Below are positions 37,206-49,868 of a DNA stretch of 64,000 nt, piece after piece. Made by a program: the position numbers and the translations under genes. The DNA is taken from the NCBI GenBank assembly GCA_029990175.1, contig JARKIP010000003.1, forward strand, positions 3,038,001 through 3,102,000. The letters run 5' to 3'. This DNA comes from Petunia secreta (lineage: Eukaryota > Streptophyta > Magnoliopsida > Solanales > Solanaceae). Every line of letters starts with the position of its first letter. Positions within the stretch are counted from its first letter, which is position 1. The notes beneath the pieces are model-generated. The model saw only the letters and a program-made list of their open reading frames with translations. It searched no databases and was not told the origin of the DNA.

Positions 37206-37543
37206 GTTGGTGATCATCACTAGACATGACCAATTTTACAAGTAAGACTATTTATTGTATGTTCGGAACATATGTTTGTTGTTCTATCTTTTACTGAGTT
37301 GTTTCGAACATCTTAGTGATTTTTGTCGCATTTATGCAGTCGTTCAGAGCGCTCTTATTTATTTGTTACTATCTTCATCGTATAGTTTTAAAATTGTTCA
37401 GAACATATATATTGGTTTTAGAACTTTATTGGTTCGTGCGGAACGACTTGAGTTACAATCATAATTTACTTAACATAACAAGTGTTTTTGAAAATTCCTT
37501 GATCATTACGACATAAATCATAACAACTGCAAATAAATTGAAC

Positions 37544-37980
37544 CTAAACTATGAACCAACACTTGATCCAAGTACAAAATATGAGAACAATTAGTATCAC
37601 TATTAGCACGACCACAACACCCAACTTTCTGCGCCATAATCGTGTCTTTTTCCTCTCTTGTTCAACAATTTTCAACTTCTTCAGTAGACCCCATATTACT
37701 CTCTTCGCTTGATCTGGCATCTCTTCATCGTGGCATCTGAAGTAGTTGTAGCTCTTTCCTTACAAAAAAATAAATAAATAAATAAAAAATACAGGAGTTG
37801 AAGAACTTTCACACCATTAAATGTTTTACAAACCCTTAAACTAGGTCTAACCTGTCCATATTTGCACACATAAAACCTCTGTCCTGAGTTTGCTTGAGTC
37901 CACGATGTTTTTAACTTCGGATAATCTCTACATCGACAAAATGGTTCTACACTACCACTATTAACGGATCTACTAGACAT
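37544..37980 (-). CDS. GRF-type zinc-finger protein with C-terminal membrane segment (MULE-2 cargo)
   Basis: Two exons (37980-37852 and 37753-37544) are joined by a 98-bp GT..AG intron and give 112 aa without a stop. Exon 1 has the GRF zinc-finger pattern: FCRCRDYPKLKTSWTQANSG then QRFYVC (Cys15, 17 and 39). Exon 2 continues YNYFRCHDEEMPDQ, then a basic, coiled-coil-like stretch (IWGLLKKLKIVEQERKKTR) and a strongly hydrophobic C-terminal segment (about residues 87-104). This order (GRF finger, short coil, tail anchor) is that of plant At4g04775-like proteins. Oddities: Gln replaces the first Arg of the usual PGRRF, and the usual fourth Cys seems shifted. The function of these proteins is unknown; nucleic-acid binding is inferred from the finger. 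Confidence 0.8.
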
Positions 37981-38225
37981 TTAAATATAATTGTGAGATG
38001 CTGGATTTTTTATTTTTTTTTTGGTAATCTGGTTTGAATAATAATGAACGCTTATATATAATTGTGCTGGTGTTGGGTGGTATTTTTTATTACCATTGCT
38101 ATATAACTGCTGTTCACTCACCTAACATACGTGTTGTTCACGAGGTTGTGCCAAGTCAGCAATATATGCTCGGAACATCCATATGGACTAGTTCCAAACG
38201 ATGTGATGAAGTTCCAAACATAGTA

Positions 38226-39033
38226 TGATACGGGTAAAGTACGGAAGCGAGAAAATAAGATAGAAACAAGACGAGGCTTGAACTGTCCTTCAAGGTAGTA
38301 TCGAGGAACTAGTCTCGATACACCCCCCCGAATCGATGTCAAAAATCACCTATGCTATACGAACTGTCCTCAAGAGACACTTGGCTCTTGCAAAGGGTTT
38401 GGTCGGTTTTGGAATAAGGTTCAATTAGTTCTACCAATTGATTCAAGCCAAAAGTAAGGGTTTCATTCATTCAAGAGATCATATCTCAAATTGTTCTTCA
38501 ATATTCAAAGCTAGGTAATGAAATAAAAGCCTAAGGAAGAATTTTATAGTCTTCATCTATGCATAATGAAAGGTCTAAAATACCCCAAAAGTGGGTTTAA
38601 ACAAATAAGGCCACGCATGGCTATAGTTGGAAATACACGCCAAAAATAGAAGAATCTCGCAATGTTGTCACAGGGAGTAGGTGGTCCGCCCGCTCCCCTA
38701 GGCGGTCCACCTCTGCTGAGCTTCTAAGGGTCATGTTTTGTAGTAGGCGGTCCGCCTCTGTAAAGGGGAGGTCCGCCTCTTTGAAACACAGAGATTCCGC
38801 AATTTTATACTTAGCCAAATTTTTGCCATTTTTCAAGTAGGCGGTCCACCCACTTTTCCAAGCGGTGTGCCTCTTCTTGGGAGGTCTTGAGGTGGATCAA
38901 AGCGGTCTTGTGGTGCTTTTCCTTGGCCTTGAACGTCCCACCCTTTGTCGAATCTATGGAATGTGCCTTCAACTCTTCTCCAAAGTTGTTGGTCCTTGAG
39001 GGTTAGCGTCTTAGCTCGATTTGCTCTGCATTA
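38226..39033 (-). repeat. 3' LTR of the minus-strand element with GGCGGTCCGCC motifs
   Basis: About 808 bp. It contains a cluster of AGGCGGTCCGCC-like units at about 38680, 38701, 38745, 38768 and 38838, each a near-palindrome followed by CTCTG or CACTT. Confidence 0.9.
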
Positions 39034-39122
39034 TCCTCTCCTTCTTGAGAAGATTTCGTCCTCGAAATCAAGGCGTTCTCTTCCATGGCATCATCATCTC
39101 CTTAGGGTGCCCAATGCTCTCC

Positions 39123-41312
39123 TCATTTGTCCTTCTTGAACGTCACTTTGACATAGGCTTCTTCCAAGTTCTTCCTTGCCTTAGCATGGAGCTTAGGACC
39201 TACAAGCAACGACCACCAAACACAAAACCTCCTACTACGAAAGTAGGTTAGTGCAAATAGTGTGAAAAATACACTCTTATGGTAGAACCAAGCATCAATA
39301 GCAATAACAAAGATCAAGTGTCCAAGGCGAACAACAAGTACTTGGTTTAATGAAGACATGCACTCAACACAAGAATGAGCAAATAGGTCATGGGAACATG
39401 GGAAATGTAAGATCAAGTTATTAAAATCCCTTTGATCCTTAAGCTCACGATCAACACTCCAAACCATCCTCAAAGTGTGTTCAACATGAGGGATGGAGTA
39501 AGTCAAATAGCCCAACCTACAACTAGCATCAATTACCCCACTCCCCTTCTTAAGAGCATACTTACTCACACCAAGAGTTTCCTTTTCACCTCCAAGTTCA
39601 TCACCTAAGCAACCCTTTCTATAAGGCAAACTCTCAAGGAAGGTATTGATAATGGCTTCTTCTTTATTATAACCCCAACAACCAAAAGTAGGGTCACTCG
39701 AAGAGTCATCCACCTCACTCAAGGTCTCAAACAATGAATTGTCTAAGGAGTCAAATCTTTCACACTATGGAGGTTCTACCTTACTACTAACCCTAGTCCG
39801 ATACAATTCACTACCACAAATGAAGATGCCTACAAATAATGGATTAGTAAAAACATGCATCTCAATTTCATGATCAAACAATGGCAAGGTATCAAGACTA
39901 GGTTCATCATCCACACTTGAGGAGTCATCATAGAAAACCTTGTCCAACTTATGCAATTTGGACTCCTCAAGGTCACTACCATCCTTACCATAACACATAT
40001 ATCCACCAAAGAGAAGTATATCAACAACGGTATGATCAATTATCTCATCTTTCCCTTTATCAAAAATTGGTGGTGACAATCCACTCACATCACTCCTCAC
40101 GTCCTCTCCTTTTTCCTCTCTAGGATTGTCACCGGTCACTCCCTCACCTCTCTCTTTCTTTTGTCTTTCATGTTCAAGTACAATGGAATGAGACTCAAGA
40201 TTGTCCTTATTTGGAGTAGAGTGACTTTCACTTTCAACTTGCAATGGCATGACAATAATATTGTTGGCTTCGGGCTCAAGTACCATAGGTGACTTAGCTT
40301 TAGTCGCTTCTCTTAACTCCCTCATACGTCTATAGTCTTCTCTTACTTGCCTCGGGGTCAAAGGCTTGAGCACATACTTCTTTCCTTCTTGCTTGACCGT
40401 ATAAGAGTTTGTTCGGCTATCATGTACCAAATTCCTATCATATTGTCATGGCCTTCCAATTAAGATATGGCAAGCTTGCATCGGTACCACATCAAACATA
40501 ATTTTATCCCGATAGTTCCCAATGCTAAACTCGATCAAGACTTGCTTCACCACTTTCAAATCTCCACACTCGCTCAACAATTGTAAACAATACAGGCTTG
40601 GATGCTTTAGAGTGGGCAATTTCAATTGGGAAATCAATGTTTGGCTCACTATGTTAGCACAACTTCTCGAATCAATAACCATTGAGCACACTTGCCTCAT
40701 CACACGACATCTAGCATGGAAAAGATTCTCTCTTTGCACATTTTCTTTCTCCTCCCCAAAGAATATAGTACTCAAACTCCTCCTAACCAGTAAGAACAAG
40801 TTAGGATCTTCACCTTTCTCTATAGCCTCTTCACAAGAAACTATCTCATTCTCCTCATTCTCGGGCTCACTCTCTTGTTCATACACCAACCCATCATCCA
40901 TAACAACTATGGTCTTTCGAGTAGGACAATCTCTAGCAAAATGACCATACCCCTTACACTTGTGGCATTGAATAGAAGAGGAAGTAGGAGTATTCAATGG
41001 AGTTTTAGAGTTACCTCCTACATTTGGTGTTGACTTCTCATAATTCTTCTTCATATCTCGACTTGCACTTGCACCACTTGTGTTTGGGCTCTTCCATTCT
41101 TTTTGTCTACTCACGGGAGTAGAAGTAGCACTCCTATAGCGGTTGGAATTATCTTCTTTGAGCCAGTTCTCGCTATCAACCGCGACTTCAAATAGTTCAT
41201 GAGGAGAAGCATACCTTTGAAACTTAAATTGAGAGACTACCTCTCGGTTCAAACCATTTTTGAATCGAATGACGGCTTGATCATCTTCCTCTGCATCCAT
41301 ATCTAAGGCCAT
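39123..41312 (-). pseudogene. Gag zinc knuckle, protease-like and spacer remnants of the minus-strand element
   Basis: The 41312-40446 frame has the C-terminal part of a gag domain (VIRFKNGLNREVVSQFKFQ), a CCHC knuckle (CHKCKGYGHFARDC) and a retropepsin-like region (VIDSRSCANIVSQTLIS..HILIGRP). The usual catalytic D-S-G reads D-S-R. A second frame (40430-39765) continues with KKYVLKPLTPRQVREDYRRM, the usual sequence after the protease in Ty3-type elements, and then an acidic spacer. A third frame (39734-39123) shows no motif and ends KARKNLEEAYVKV. No reverse transcriptase follows before the 3' LTR, so pol is deleted. Confidence 0.8.
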
Positions 41313-41461
41313 ACGGACTTGTTCAAACTCATTGTAGTACTCTTCAACCGTTTTGTAGCCTTACTTCAACTCATAAATCCGTTTGAGTTGTTCTTGAGGA
41401 TACTTGGGAGTCACATACTTTTCATCCATCACACGTTTTAATTCATCCCAAGTAAGGTTCA

Positions 41462-42777
41462 TGATGTTTGGCATTTTATGCCTATATTTCCTTAATATTT
41501 CCGCATGTTTGAGCTTGTTTTGCACTCGTTTGATAGTTTATGAATGTGGTTTTACACTAATTTGATGTCGTGCGTGTGTAGGTTGTTACGCAATGGATTT
41601 GGAGCTTTTAGGAGCTTGATTGAGCAAGGAATGATTGGAAGTTGATTGAGGATTGGATTGAGCACACGAGAGCACGACACGAGCAAGATTTCGGACCAAG
41701 GAAAAAGGCAAAATGGCTGGGCGCTTTGGGGCACGCGGGGCGCCCGTTATAGCGCCCAGTGCCCCAGTTCTTTTACCCATGCGGGGCATGCTAAAAGCGC
41801 CCAAAGTTGGGCGTGTTCTGTCTTTCCAGCGCGTTCCGAGGCGCGGGGCGCCCGTTATAGCGCCCCTTGTGCGCGTTTTTACGTCCTATTTCGTCTAGGA
41901 TTGGGTCTAACTTATTACTAGGTGTTTGTAAACTCTATAAATACTCTTTTACTTAGTTTTTCATGGGAGTTCAGACCTTTGGAGCAAGTTTTGGAGGAGA
42001 GGGGAGGAGCCCTAGATGTCTTCTACACAAGTTCTTTCTCTCTTTCTCTTATTCTTCTCTTTAATTCTATAGTTTGTTTGTTCTCGGGTTAGAGTAAATA
42101 CATGAAGGTTGATGTTTGAAAGTTGATTTCTATATATTGATTTACCATTATGGATTGTTTATTCTTTCTTGATCATAATTGTTTGATTATTGAGGCCTGA
42201 TAATTGAACACTATCTATGGTTTTTAGACTGAACTCGAAAGAGGGAATTTAACTACGCAATAAGAAAGAAAAGAACTAGTTTGTGAACCCGGGCATCGGG
42301 GAACCAATTTGTGAGTAGGATAGACATATACTTGCTCGCCTAGTTTAACTCATTACAGAATTCGTTAATGCGTGCACGTGATTCAACCCATAGACATATA
42401 GGGATTGGAGTAGCCTGCATAGACCGTGAAGAATCGAAAGGTTTTCATAGGGTACATTTAACCTGTAGTTAGCAATCTAGGAAATCAAGAAGTAGAATCA
42501 ACTGGAAAACTCAACTGGATTGTTCGTAACTCTGACCCGGGACCGTCATCTTTTATTGATAACAACGTAGAATTTTCTCTGTTACTTGATTTCAATTACT
42601 TGTTTTTATTACTGCATTTAGTTAGTAAATTCTCAACCATTGGAAAAAGATCCCCGAATAGTTTTAGGAAACTGTTTGCTAGAATTCAGTCTGAATAGTC
42701 CTCGTGGGAACGATACTCTACTTATCACTTTATTACTTGTCGACCACGTATACTTGCGTGTGCGTTTGGGAGCAACA
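41462..42777 (+). repeat. 5' LTR of the Athila-like element
   Basis: 1316 bp. It contains two copies of GGGCGCCCGTTATAGCGCC (about 41739 and 41847) in a GC-rich island that is otherwise out of keeping with the AT-rich surroundings, and a plausible TATAAATAC box (about 41937) downstream of it. Confidence 0.95.
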
Positions 42778-42901
42778 AGTTTTTGGCGCCGTTGCCGGGG
42801 ACTAAATTGACTGTTTTCTTTTTGAACAATTTATTATTTTCTATTCAGGTTTAATTTTTTTTTAAATTTTTTTTTAGTTTATTATTTTATTACTAGTTTA
42901 C

Positions 42902-43891
42902 ATGGCATCTTTTAATGAAAGTGGGTTGAATGATGGTTGCTCAAATTTTGTTGATTCTTGTCTACTTTGTGGAGGACATCACTTTTTGGAAAATTGCCCG
43001 AGTCTTCCAACCCTGCGAGACTGGTTATGTGAATTTTCTACCACCTTTGATTGGAATTTTTGTAAATTGTGTGGTGGTCGGTGGAATGATTGTCCTGAGT
43101 GTCATGCTCCTTCCCCTAATAATTTTGGTGATGATTTTAATGATGTTTGTGAGTTTGACAGGAGTGATAAAGTGCAGGTTGTTAGCGAAACTTGGCTAAT
43201 GGAGCAAGCCAAACTCTTAGAAGCTTATGGGGATTTCAGGAGTGAACTTACAAATATGACGAGGCAATCTATGGAAGAAAGGGTTGTGCTCAGGCAAGAG
43301 ATCGACGAATTTGGCTTGACTATTCACGACTTGGAGGAGAATTTGAGTGATATGGTTGAGGTGTCTAATGCCCAATTATCAGTTGTCGTGAATAGTAGAA
43401 TTGAGATAGAAGAGCTTAGAAGCCAATTTCAGGAGCAAAAAGTGGAATTCCTACCACTCGACCCAATAGTAGTTGATGATGCCAAGGTTGAGGAAATCAC
43501 ATTAGAGTCAAGTGAGGAAATAGAAAACATCATATTTGAGGACTCTAGTGTTTGTGCAAGTGAGGGTGTCAAAAGTGATGCAACTTTAGAATTGAAGCGC
43601 ATTGGACCTCATTCCAATCATTTTTCAACATTGTGTTTGGATGGTGACATGAAAATTGATCCACCCGAGCCTATGAAGAACCCAAAGGAGGAGGAACAAG
43701 GTGCTTATATTCTAAAGTTTGTGATGCCGAGGAGACAAAACGACATCCCTCATGTAAAGGCCAAGAAGTGCAAAATGCGACATTGGTTACTTGGTCCTTT
43801 TGTATTTTTGCCACCACCCCAATACCATAGTCGTAAGCTTGAGGCAAAGTTGGGGATTCAATTCATTAGTTCAAGGTGGAGACAAAAGTGA
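42902..43891 (+). CDS. 329-aa ORF of the Athila-like element: N-terminal Cys/His motifs and coiled coil
   Basis: This is the only long ORF of the element, with ATG 101 nt after the primer site. Residues about 17-70 hold two Cys-rich motifs, CLLCGGHHFLENC (CX2CX3HX4C, like a zinc knuckle) and CKLCGGRWNDCPEC. Residues about 95-170 are heptad-like and charged (EERVVLRQEIDEFGLTIHDL). The rest is acidic, then a basic C-terminus (MPRRQNDIPHVKAKKCKMRH). Gag proteins normally have the zinc knuckle at the C-terminal end; here it is N-terminal and no gag core is recognisable. It could be a rearranged gag replacing the lost gag-pol. Function unknown. Confidence 0.6.
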   Translation: MASFNESGLNDGCSNFVDSCLLCGGHHFLENCPSLPTLRDWLCEFSTTFDWNFCKLCGGRWNDCPECHAPSPNNFGDDFNDVCEFDRSDKVQVVSETWLMEQAKLLEAYGDFRSELTNMTRQSMEERVVLRQEIDEFGLTIHDLEENLSDMVEVSNAQLSVVVNSRIEIEELRSQFQEQKVEFLPLDPIVVDDAKVEEITLESSEEIENIIFEDSSVCASEGVKSDATLELKRIGPHSNHFSTLCLDGDMKIDPPEPMKNPKEEEQGAYILKFVMPRRQNDIPHVKAKKCKMRHWLLGPFVFLPPPQYHSRKLEAKLGIQFISSRWRQK

Positions 43892-45933
43892 TGAAGTTGT
43901 CTTCGTCGTGCCGCGACGTTAAATCAAGCGCTTCTTGGGAGGCAACCCAATTTACTTGCTTTACTTTTATTTATTATTATTATTATTATTTTTATGGTTG
44001 TATATTACTTTGGGTGATTCTTTGGATTGCAGGTTCATGTAATGTCGAGGCTAAGTGTGGGGTGTCCTCACCCTTGCCCAATATTGATGACCTGATGAGG
44101 GAAGTCTGAGTACCTCATACTATATGGAAGCTTGGAGGATGCTAGCACCAAGGACTAGAATCTTCAGGGAAGTTTTCTTTACCTTGCACCTTCTTATTTT
44201 TAGCACTGAGGACAGTGCTTAGTTTAAGTGTGGGATGGGAAACTACCCTTTATTTAGTTTTGAGGTTAGGGATGCATGTACCGTAGGATTTTTCTTTTGT
44301 CACTTGACTTTATTTTGATTTATTTCTTGCTTTAATATATGAAGAAAAAAAAAATTAGAAAACCAATGAAAAATTCCAAAAAGATTTTCTTTTTTAGTCT
44401 TTATTAGTGGTACATGTCATCCACCCCGTGGTTTTTCTTATGGCCTCGGTTCTTTTCCACGGGGAGGCCTTTGAACCGGGTAGTATTTCTATTTTTAGGA
44501 TTAGGATAGTTAGTTGTAGATGACCTTAGACGAAGGAAATAGGTAGAATGCTAGGTGCCTTTGAATTGTTTGATACCGGTGGAATTGAATTGATTGCATG
44601 TGCTATTTGTGGTGTCCTTGGGTTTTAATTTGATGCATGCCTAAATAAAAAACATGGAACAACCCCCTTGAGATGCTTGAGTCCGCTTGCTTGACTTGAC
44701 TTGATTGTGAACCTTTGTGCATTAGTGCTTAATTTTCCACAAGCTGCATTCTAGATGCTTGATTGAGAGTTGTTGATGGAGCCATTTTGTGTGGACCATG
44801 TGCTATGTGTGTGTGAGGCATATTCTTGTTTACTCCATGTTGCATGTTAATGTCTAGAACTTGCCCCGTGTGTGTGCAAAGCGAAATCCTAGGTTTGCTC
44901 TAGTTGGGAAATGATACAAGGCCTTCTTTTGATTTGCCTACCCTTATATATATACCTTGAAAAAAATTGTTGTTGTGATTTCTTTGACCCTTTTTGTTGG
45001 CACCCACATCCCGAGCCTACCCATTTGTTCTAAATTGTCTCTTTTGGCCCTTTACCCCTTAAGCACTTTAGTTGATATTGTGTAGTTGATTGGAGTTATG
45101 GTTGGAAGTGGGAGGTTTTTGAGTGGAGCTAACGAAGGGGAATAATTGAAAATTTGTGAAGTAGTGAAAGGCATTGGCAAGGTTGGATGAAATTGAAATA
45201 AGAAAAGAAAAAAAAAAGAGCAAAGTTGAAAAAAAAATTGTGGAAAAAGAAATAAAGAGAAAAAGATATCCATTCCTTACTAGTGTGTGCTTAAAAGAAA
45301 AAATTGCTACTTGTTGAGAAGGTGTATGTGTAGAAGTTGTTGATTTGGGTGGCTTGATGAGATTGATGATTAATTTAAATTGTGATGTATTAAAGTGCTT
45401 AGGGAGGTAGTCACTATTACCATATGTATCCTACCCGCCCCTTAGCCTACATTCCGACCTTTTTAAAGTCCTAGTTAATCCCGATTGGAGTGAGCTTACA
45501 TTAGTGGAGTCCTACACTATGGGCAAGCCTATGGTACATTGCGTGTGACGTGTGAGATTTTCATGAGAGTGAGTGAGTTCATTGGTTATTGCCCCATTCT
45601 ATGCGTGATATTTATTGTTGTGTGGGATATTTGGGGGGCACTCTTTTGCTTCATATTGGTGAGGGCACATGGTTTGTATGAAATAGGTGAAGTTGGTGGC
45701 TTCTTGGTTGAGTAGATAGGTGTGATTTTGTGGGAGCATGGTTGCATTAAGTTGAGTTGTTCTTATATTTTTGATGTTGTTAGTTTGTTGGCATGTTGTG
45801 GATCCATAGTAGTCATGTGTGCATTGGTTCAATGGTCGGTATCAACCATAGTCAGAGGCAGACCTGTTTTACCTAGGTTGGGAAGTGAGATGTGACTTGC
45901 TCGAGGGCGAGCAAAGGTTCAAGTGTGGGGTGG
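43892..45933 (+). other. 3' non-coding interior of the Athila-like element
   Basis: About 2 kb without a supported ORF. It includes an (ATT)n run near 43973-43990 and an A-rich tract near 45200-45260. GTTTAAGTGTGGGATGGG (about 44222) and AAGTGTGGGGTGG (45921-45933) are purine-tract-like sequences. Confidence 0.7.
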
Positions 45934-47248
45934 TGATGTTTGGCATTTTATGCCTATATTTCCTTAATATTTCCGCATGTTTGAGCTTGTTTTGCACTCG
46001 TTTGATAGTTTATGAATGTGGTTTTACACTAATTTGATGTCGTGCGTGTGTAGGTTGTTACGCAATGGATTTGGAGCTTTTAGGAGCTTGATTGAGCAAG
46101 GAATAATTGGAAGTTGATTGAGGATTGGATTGAGCACACGAGAGCACGACACGAGCAAGATTTCGGACCAAGAAAAAAGGCAAAATGGCTGGGCGCTTTG
46201 GGGCACGCGGGCGCCCGTTATAGCGCCCAGTGCCCCAGTGCTTTTACCCACGCGGGGCATGCTAAAAGCGCCCAAAGTTGGGCGTGTTCTGTCTTTCCCA
46301 GCGCGTTCCGAGGCGCGGGGCGCCCGTTATAGCGCCCCTTGTGCGCGTTTTTACGTCCTATTTCGTCTAGGATTGGGTCTAACTTATTACTAGGTGTTTG
46401 TAAACTTTATAAATACTCTTTTACTTAGTTTTTCATGGGAGTTCAGACCTTTGGAGCAAGTTTTGGAGGAGAGGGGAGGAGCCCTAGATGTCTTCTACAC
46501 AAGTTCTTTCTCTCTTTCTCTTATTCTTCTCTTTAATTCTATAGTTTGTTTGTTCTCGGGTTAGAGTAAATACATGAAGGTTGATGTTTGAAAGTTGATT
46601 TCTATATATTGATTTACCATTATGGATTGTTTATTCTTTCTTGATCATAATTGTTTGATTATTGAGGCCTGATAATTGAACACTATCTATGGTTTTTAGA
46701 TTGAACTCGAAAGAGAGAATTTAATTACGCAATAAGAAAGAATAAAACTAGTTTGTGAACCCGGGCATCGGGGAACCAATTTGTGAGTAGGATAGACATA
46801 TACTTGCTCGCCTAGTTTAACTCATTACAGAATTCGTTAATGCGTGCACGTGATTCAACCCATAGACATATAGGGATTGGAGTAGCCTGCATAGACCGTG
46901 AAGAATCGAAAGGTTTTCATGGGTACATTTAACCTGTAGTTAGCAATCTAGGAAATCAAGAATTAGAATCAACTGGAAAACTCAACTGGATTGTTCGTAA
47001 CTCTAACCCGGGACCGTCATCTTTTATTGATAACAACGTAGAATTTGCTCTGTTACTTGATTTCAATTACTTGTTTTTATTACTGCATTTAGTTAGTAAA
47101 TTCTCAACCATTGAAAAAAGATCCCTGAATAGTTTTAGGAAATTGTTTGCTAGAATTCAGTCTGAATAGTCCTCGTGGGAACGATACTCTACTTATCACT
47201 TTATTACTTGTCGACCACGTATACTTGCGTGTGCGTTTGGGAGCAACA
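45934..47248 (+). repeat. 3' LTR of the Athila-like element
   Basis: 1315 bp, differing from the 5' LTR by roughly a dozen changes visible by eye. These include loss of one G in the GC-rich island and a C-to-A run change near 46745. Confidence 0.95.
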
Positions 47249-47253
47249 GTTCA

Positions 47254-48017
47254 CGGGCAAAATATTCCTTCTTCTTGACCTCTTGGCCGATTCCCACCAA
47301 GTGGAAGCAAAGGATTCAAAGGAAGAGATAGCATATGTGGCTTTCTTCTCATCGGTCACATCATTCGTGTCAAAGATCTTTTCCATCAACACCTTCCACT
47401 CAAGATACTTGACCGGATCACTACACCCTTTAATTGTAGGGATAGTGATCTTCAACTATTGAGATTATTCTTGTCACGACCCCTCGGTAAGGCTCCGGTA
47501 TGCCTCCACAGTAATCACCATAAGAATCATAATCTCATCTCACATTCCTCCCACCATACTCCATTTGAGGTCCTCGACCTTGAGCTCTAGGCCTATTCAC
47601 TTCCCGACCTCCATTCATTGCTCTCCTATTCGCATAGGGAGCATCTAAGTCATTATTTCCATGTTCCTCCTCTTCTTGAGCTACATCAACATGCTGAAGA
47701 GGTGCAACATTCCTACGGGGTCTAGGGAATGGAACATCTCCTTGGGGATTGCCCAAGTGGTGGGGAATGCCCACTTGTTGGGAAATTCCTAACACATGCT
47801 CTCTACGAGCAAGATCATCCTTTAGCCTTTATTGCTTAACCAATTCGGCAAATTGTTCGGCTCACACAGTTGAGCCTTTACTTGTGCCTTCACCGGGTTC
47901 AAGTGGGACACTCGGGGTCCTTCTTTCAAGACTTTCAAACCTCAAACTCATGCCTTCCGACTTGGTCATTATAGTAGCCAAGGTACTCTTAATGGTATCA
48001 TCACTTTCACCGGCCAT
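47254..48017 (-). pseudogene. N-terminal gag remnant of the minus-strand LTR element
   Basis: Reading the minus strand from ATG 48017 (MAGESDDTIKSTLATIMTKSE), the frame meets a stop near 47862. It continues as a Pro/Arg-rich segment (47795-47535) and then a Retrotrans_gag-like stretch (KITIPTIKGCSDPVKYLEWK, FASTWWESAKRSR; 47455 down). There the Athila-like element begins. The gag core resumes beyond that insertion at 41456. Confidence 0.75.
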
Positions 48018-48990
48018 GGTACCTACAAATAAGCAAACGATTAGTGAAATAACCTCACACACACCCTCACTTAAATGTTACTCGGGTACACTTATTTAGT
48101 GGTGAGGGATTTATCACTCAAGCTTGAACCAAAGGTATCACGTAGTTGAACCATGTTCCTAATCAACAACCAAAAAATCCACAAGTCAAGCACTCTTCGG
48201 GACGAGTGGAGTTAATGGGACTCGATGGACGCTAGGCTCTTTAAGTGCGAACTTGAAACAAATGGTTCTATAAGTCTTCTTTGAATTCTACTCTCCACTA
48301 AGCACGGTTATCCTAAACGCTCAAATAACTAGTACTAATCAAGTAGGAATGTTACTCTAATAGTACTAGCCGAAAGTAACACAAGCCAACAAAACACAAA
48401 AACCTACGAATTTTCAACTACCCGGACACCCTATAGGAGTAGGCGCCCCGCCTCGGCAGGTGGGCGGTCCGCCTACCTGAATATCCAGAGAGCTGACACA
48501 AAAAGGGGCGGTCCGCCTCTTGGACTAGGCGCCCCACCTACTGTGTTTTTCAACACAGTCCAAAGTCGTGTTCTTGGTCTTTTGGCACCCAATTTTCCAA
48601 TATTTTCAACAACTACAAACAATCCACAATGATTTATAACAACACCCAATCATTAACAAGTCCAAATCAAGAAATTTTAAGCAAATTCTAGGGTTTTCAA
48701 ACTTTGGGGATTTTGATTTTCAAGTTTTGATTCTTAACTCCAAAACGTGTTTTGAGGGTACCCAATCAAGGGAAATACGATAACAAAAAATCTCTTATAG
48801 AAACATCAAAGGAATTATTATAACCAAGAAAATCTAGCAATTTTTTTTATTTTTCAACTTTTCTATTTATTTGTATTTTCATCTTTTTCAACAACAATAA
48901 CAAGGATCTAAACTAGAAACTAACGTATGCACGGTGAAAAGGAACGAGGGTTTGTAGAAACAAATTCGGAGCCTTGCTCTGATACCAAGA
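48018..48990 (-). other. 5' leader of the minus-strand element
   Basis: An untranslated region between the 5' LTR and gag, with the primer-site complement at 48976-48987. Four GGCG(G/C)(T/C)CC(G/A)CC-type motifs (about 48437, 48462, 48507, 48527) match those in its LTR. Confidence 0.75.
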
Positions 48991-49868
48991 TGATACGGGT
49001 AAAGTACGAAAGTGAGAAAATAAGATAGAAACAAGACGAGGCTTGAACTATCCTTCAAGGTTGTATCGACGAACTAGTCTCGATACACCCCTGAATCGAT
49101 GTCAAGAATCACCTATGCTATACGAACGGTCCTCAAGAGATACTTTGATGCAGTCCAAATTGAGGATGACTTTAAGAGCCGGGCTAAAGAGTTATCAGAC
49201 CTTCATCAATCTTGGATGATAGCTTGGAGAAGATTCTTTGGAGAACATTTGTCCGGGTGTATGTTAGAAGCCTTGGGATTCGTCTATTAGCATTGGAGAA
49301 GGGCGTTCTAGAAGAATGCTTGGCGCGTGGTACTCGCGTGGCACGCGGCCTATATTTTCTAGACAATTCAGCCGCGTGGAGGGCTCGTTTATTGGCCTTA
49401 ATACGCTGTATGTTTCAGCACTTTTTCATGCTTTTGCATAGCTAGACTTATTTATTTTATGGTGCTTATTTAGCCCTGCGTGGCTATTGACATTTAGCCC
49501 ACTCGGTGGCTATTTCTTTACCTTTTAGGCGTGTCGGGCTCAGCTATATAAGCCTAACACTTAGTTTATTTTCAGCACCTTACTTCATCATTAGAAAGAA
49601 ACGCAGCTTTTGCTAAACCTAGTTCATGTGGGAATTCTTGTTCTTTTTGTGTGGAATCGAATTGAACAACTTCCTTCTTCTTGATCATTCAACTTTCAAT
49701 TCCTAGTTGTCTTGAGGGTTGTTGCTTAGTATAGGTCCTCTTTGGCTTCATCAAGAAGGTAAGTAGACTACTTCCTACTTGCAATTCTTGATAGATCAAC
49801 GAGTGTCTTGCTTTTTATCCTTTAATTTCGTTCTTCGTTGTTAATCTTGCATCAGTTGGTATCAGAGC

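Larger units (their letters stand above)
41462..47248 (+). mobile_element. Non-autonomous Athila-like LTR retrotransposon nested in the gag region
   Basis: The LTRs (41462-42777 and 45934-47248, about 1.3 kb) start TGATGTTTGGCA and end GGGAGCAACA. The target duplication is GTTCA (41457-41461 / 47249-47253). The primer site TGGCGCCGTTGCCGGGGA (42784-42801) is of the tRNA-Asp type used by Athila-like elements. GTGTGGGGTGG precedes the 3' LTR. The interior holds one 329-aa ORF followed by about 2 kb of non-coding sequence. This includes the CGCTTCTTGGGAGGCAACCC phrase (43929-43948), which I recall from the region after pol in such elements. No RT is present. Confidence 0.95.
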
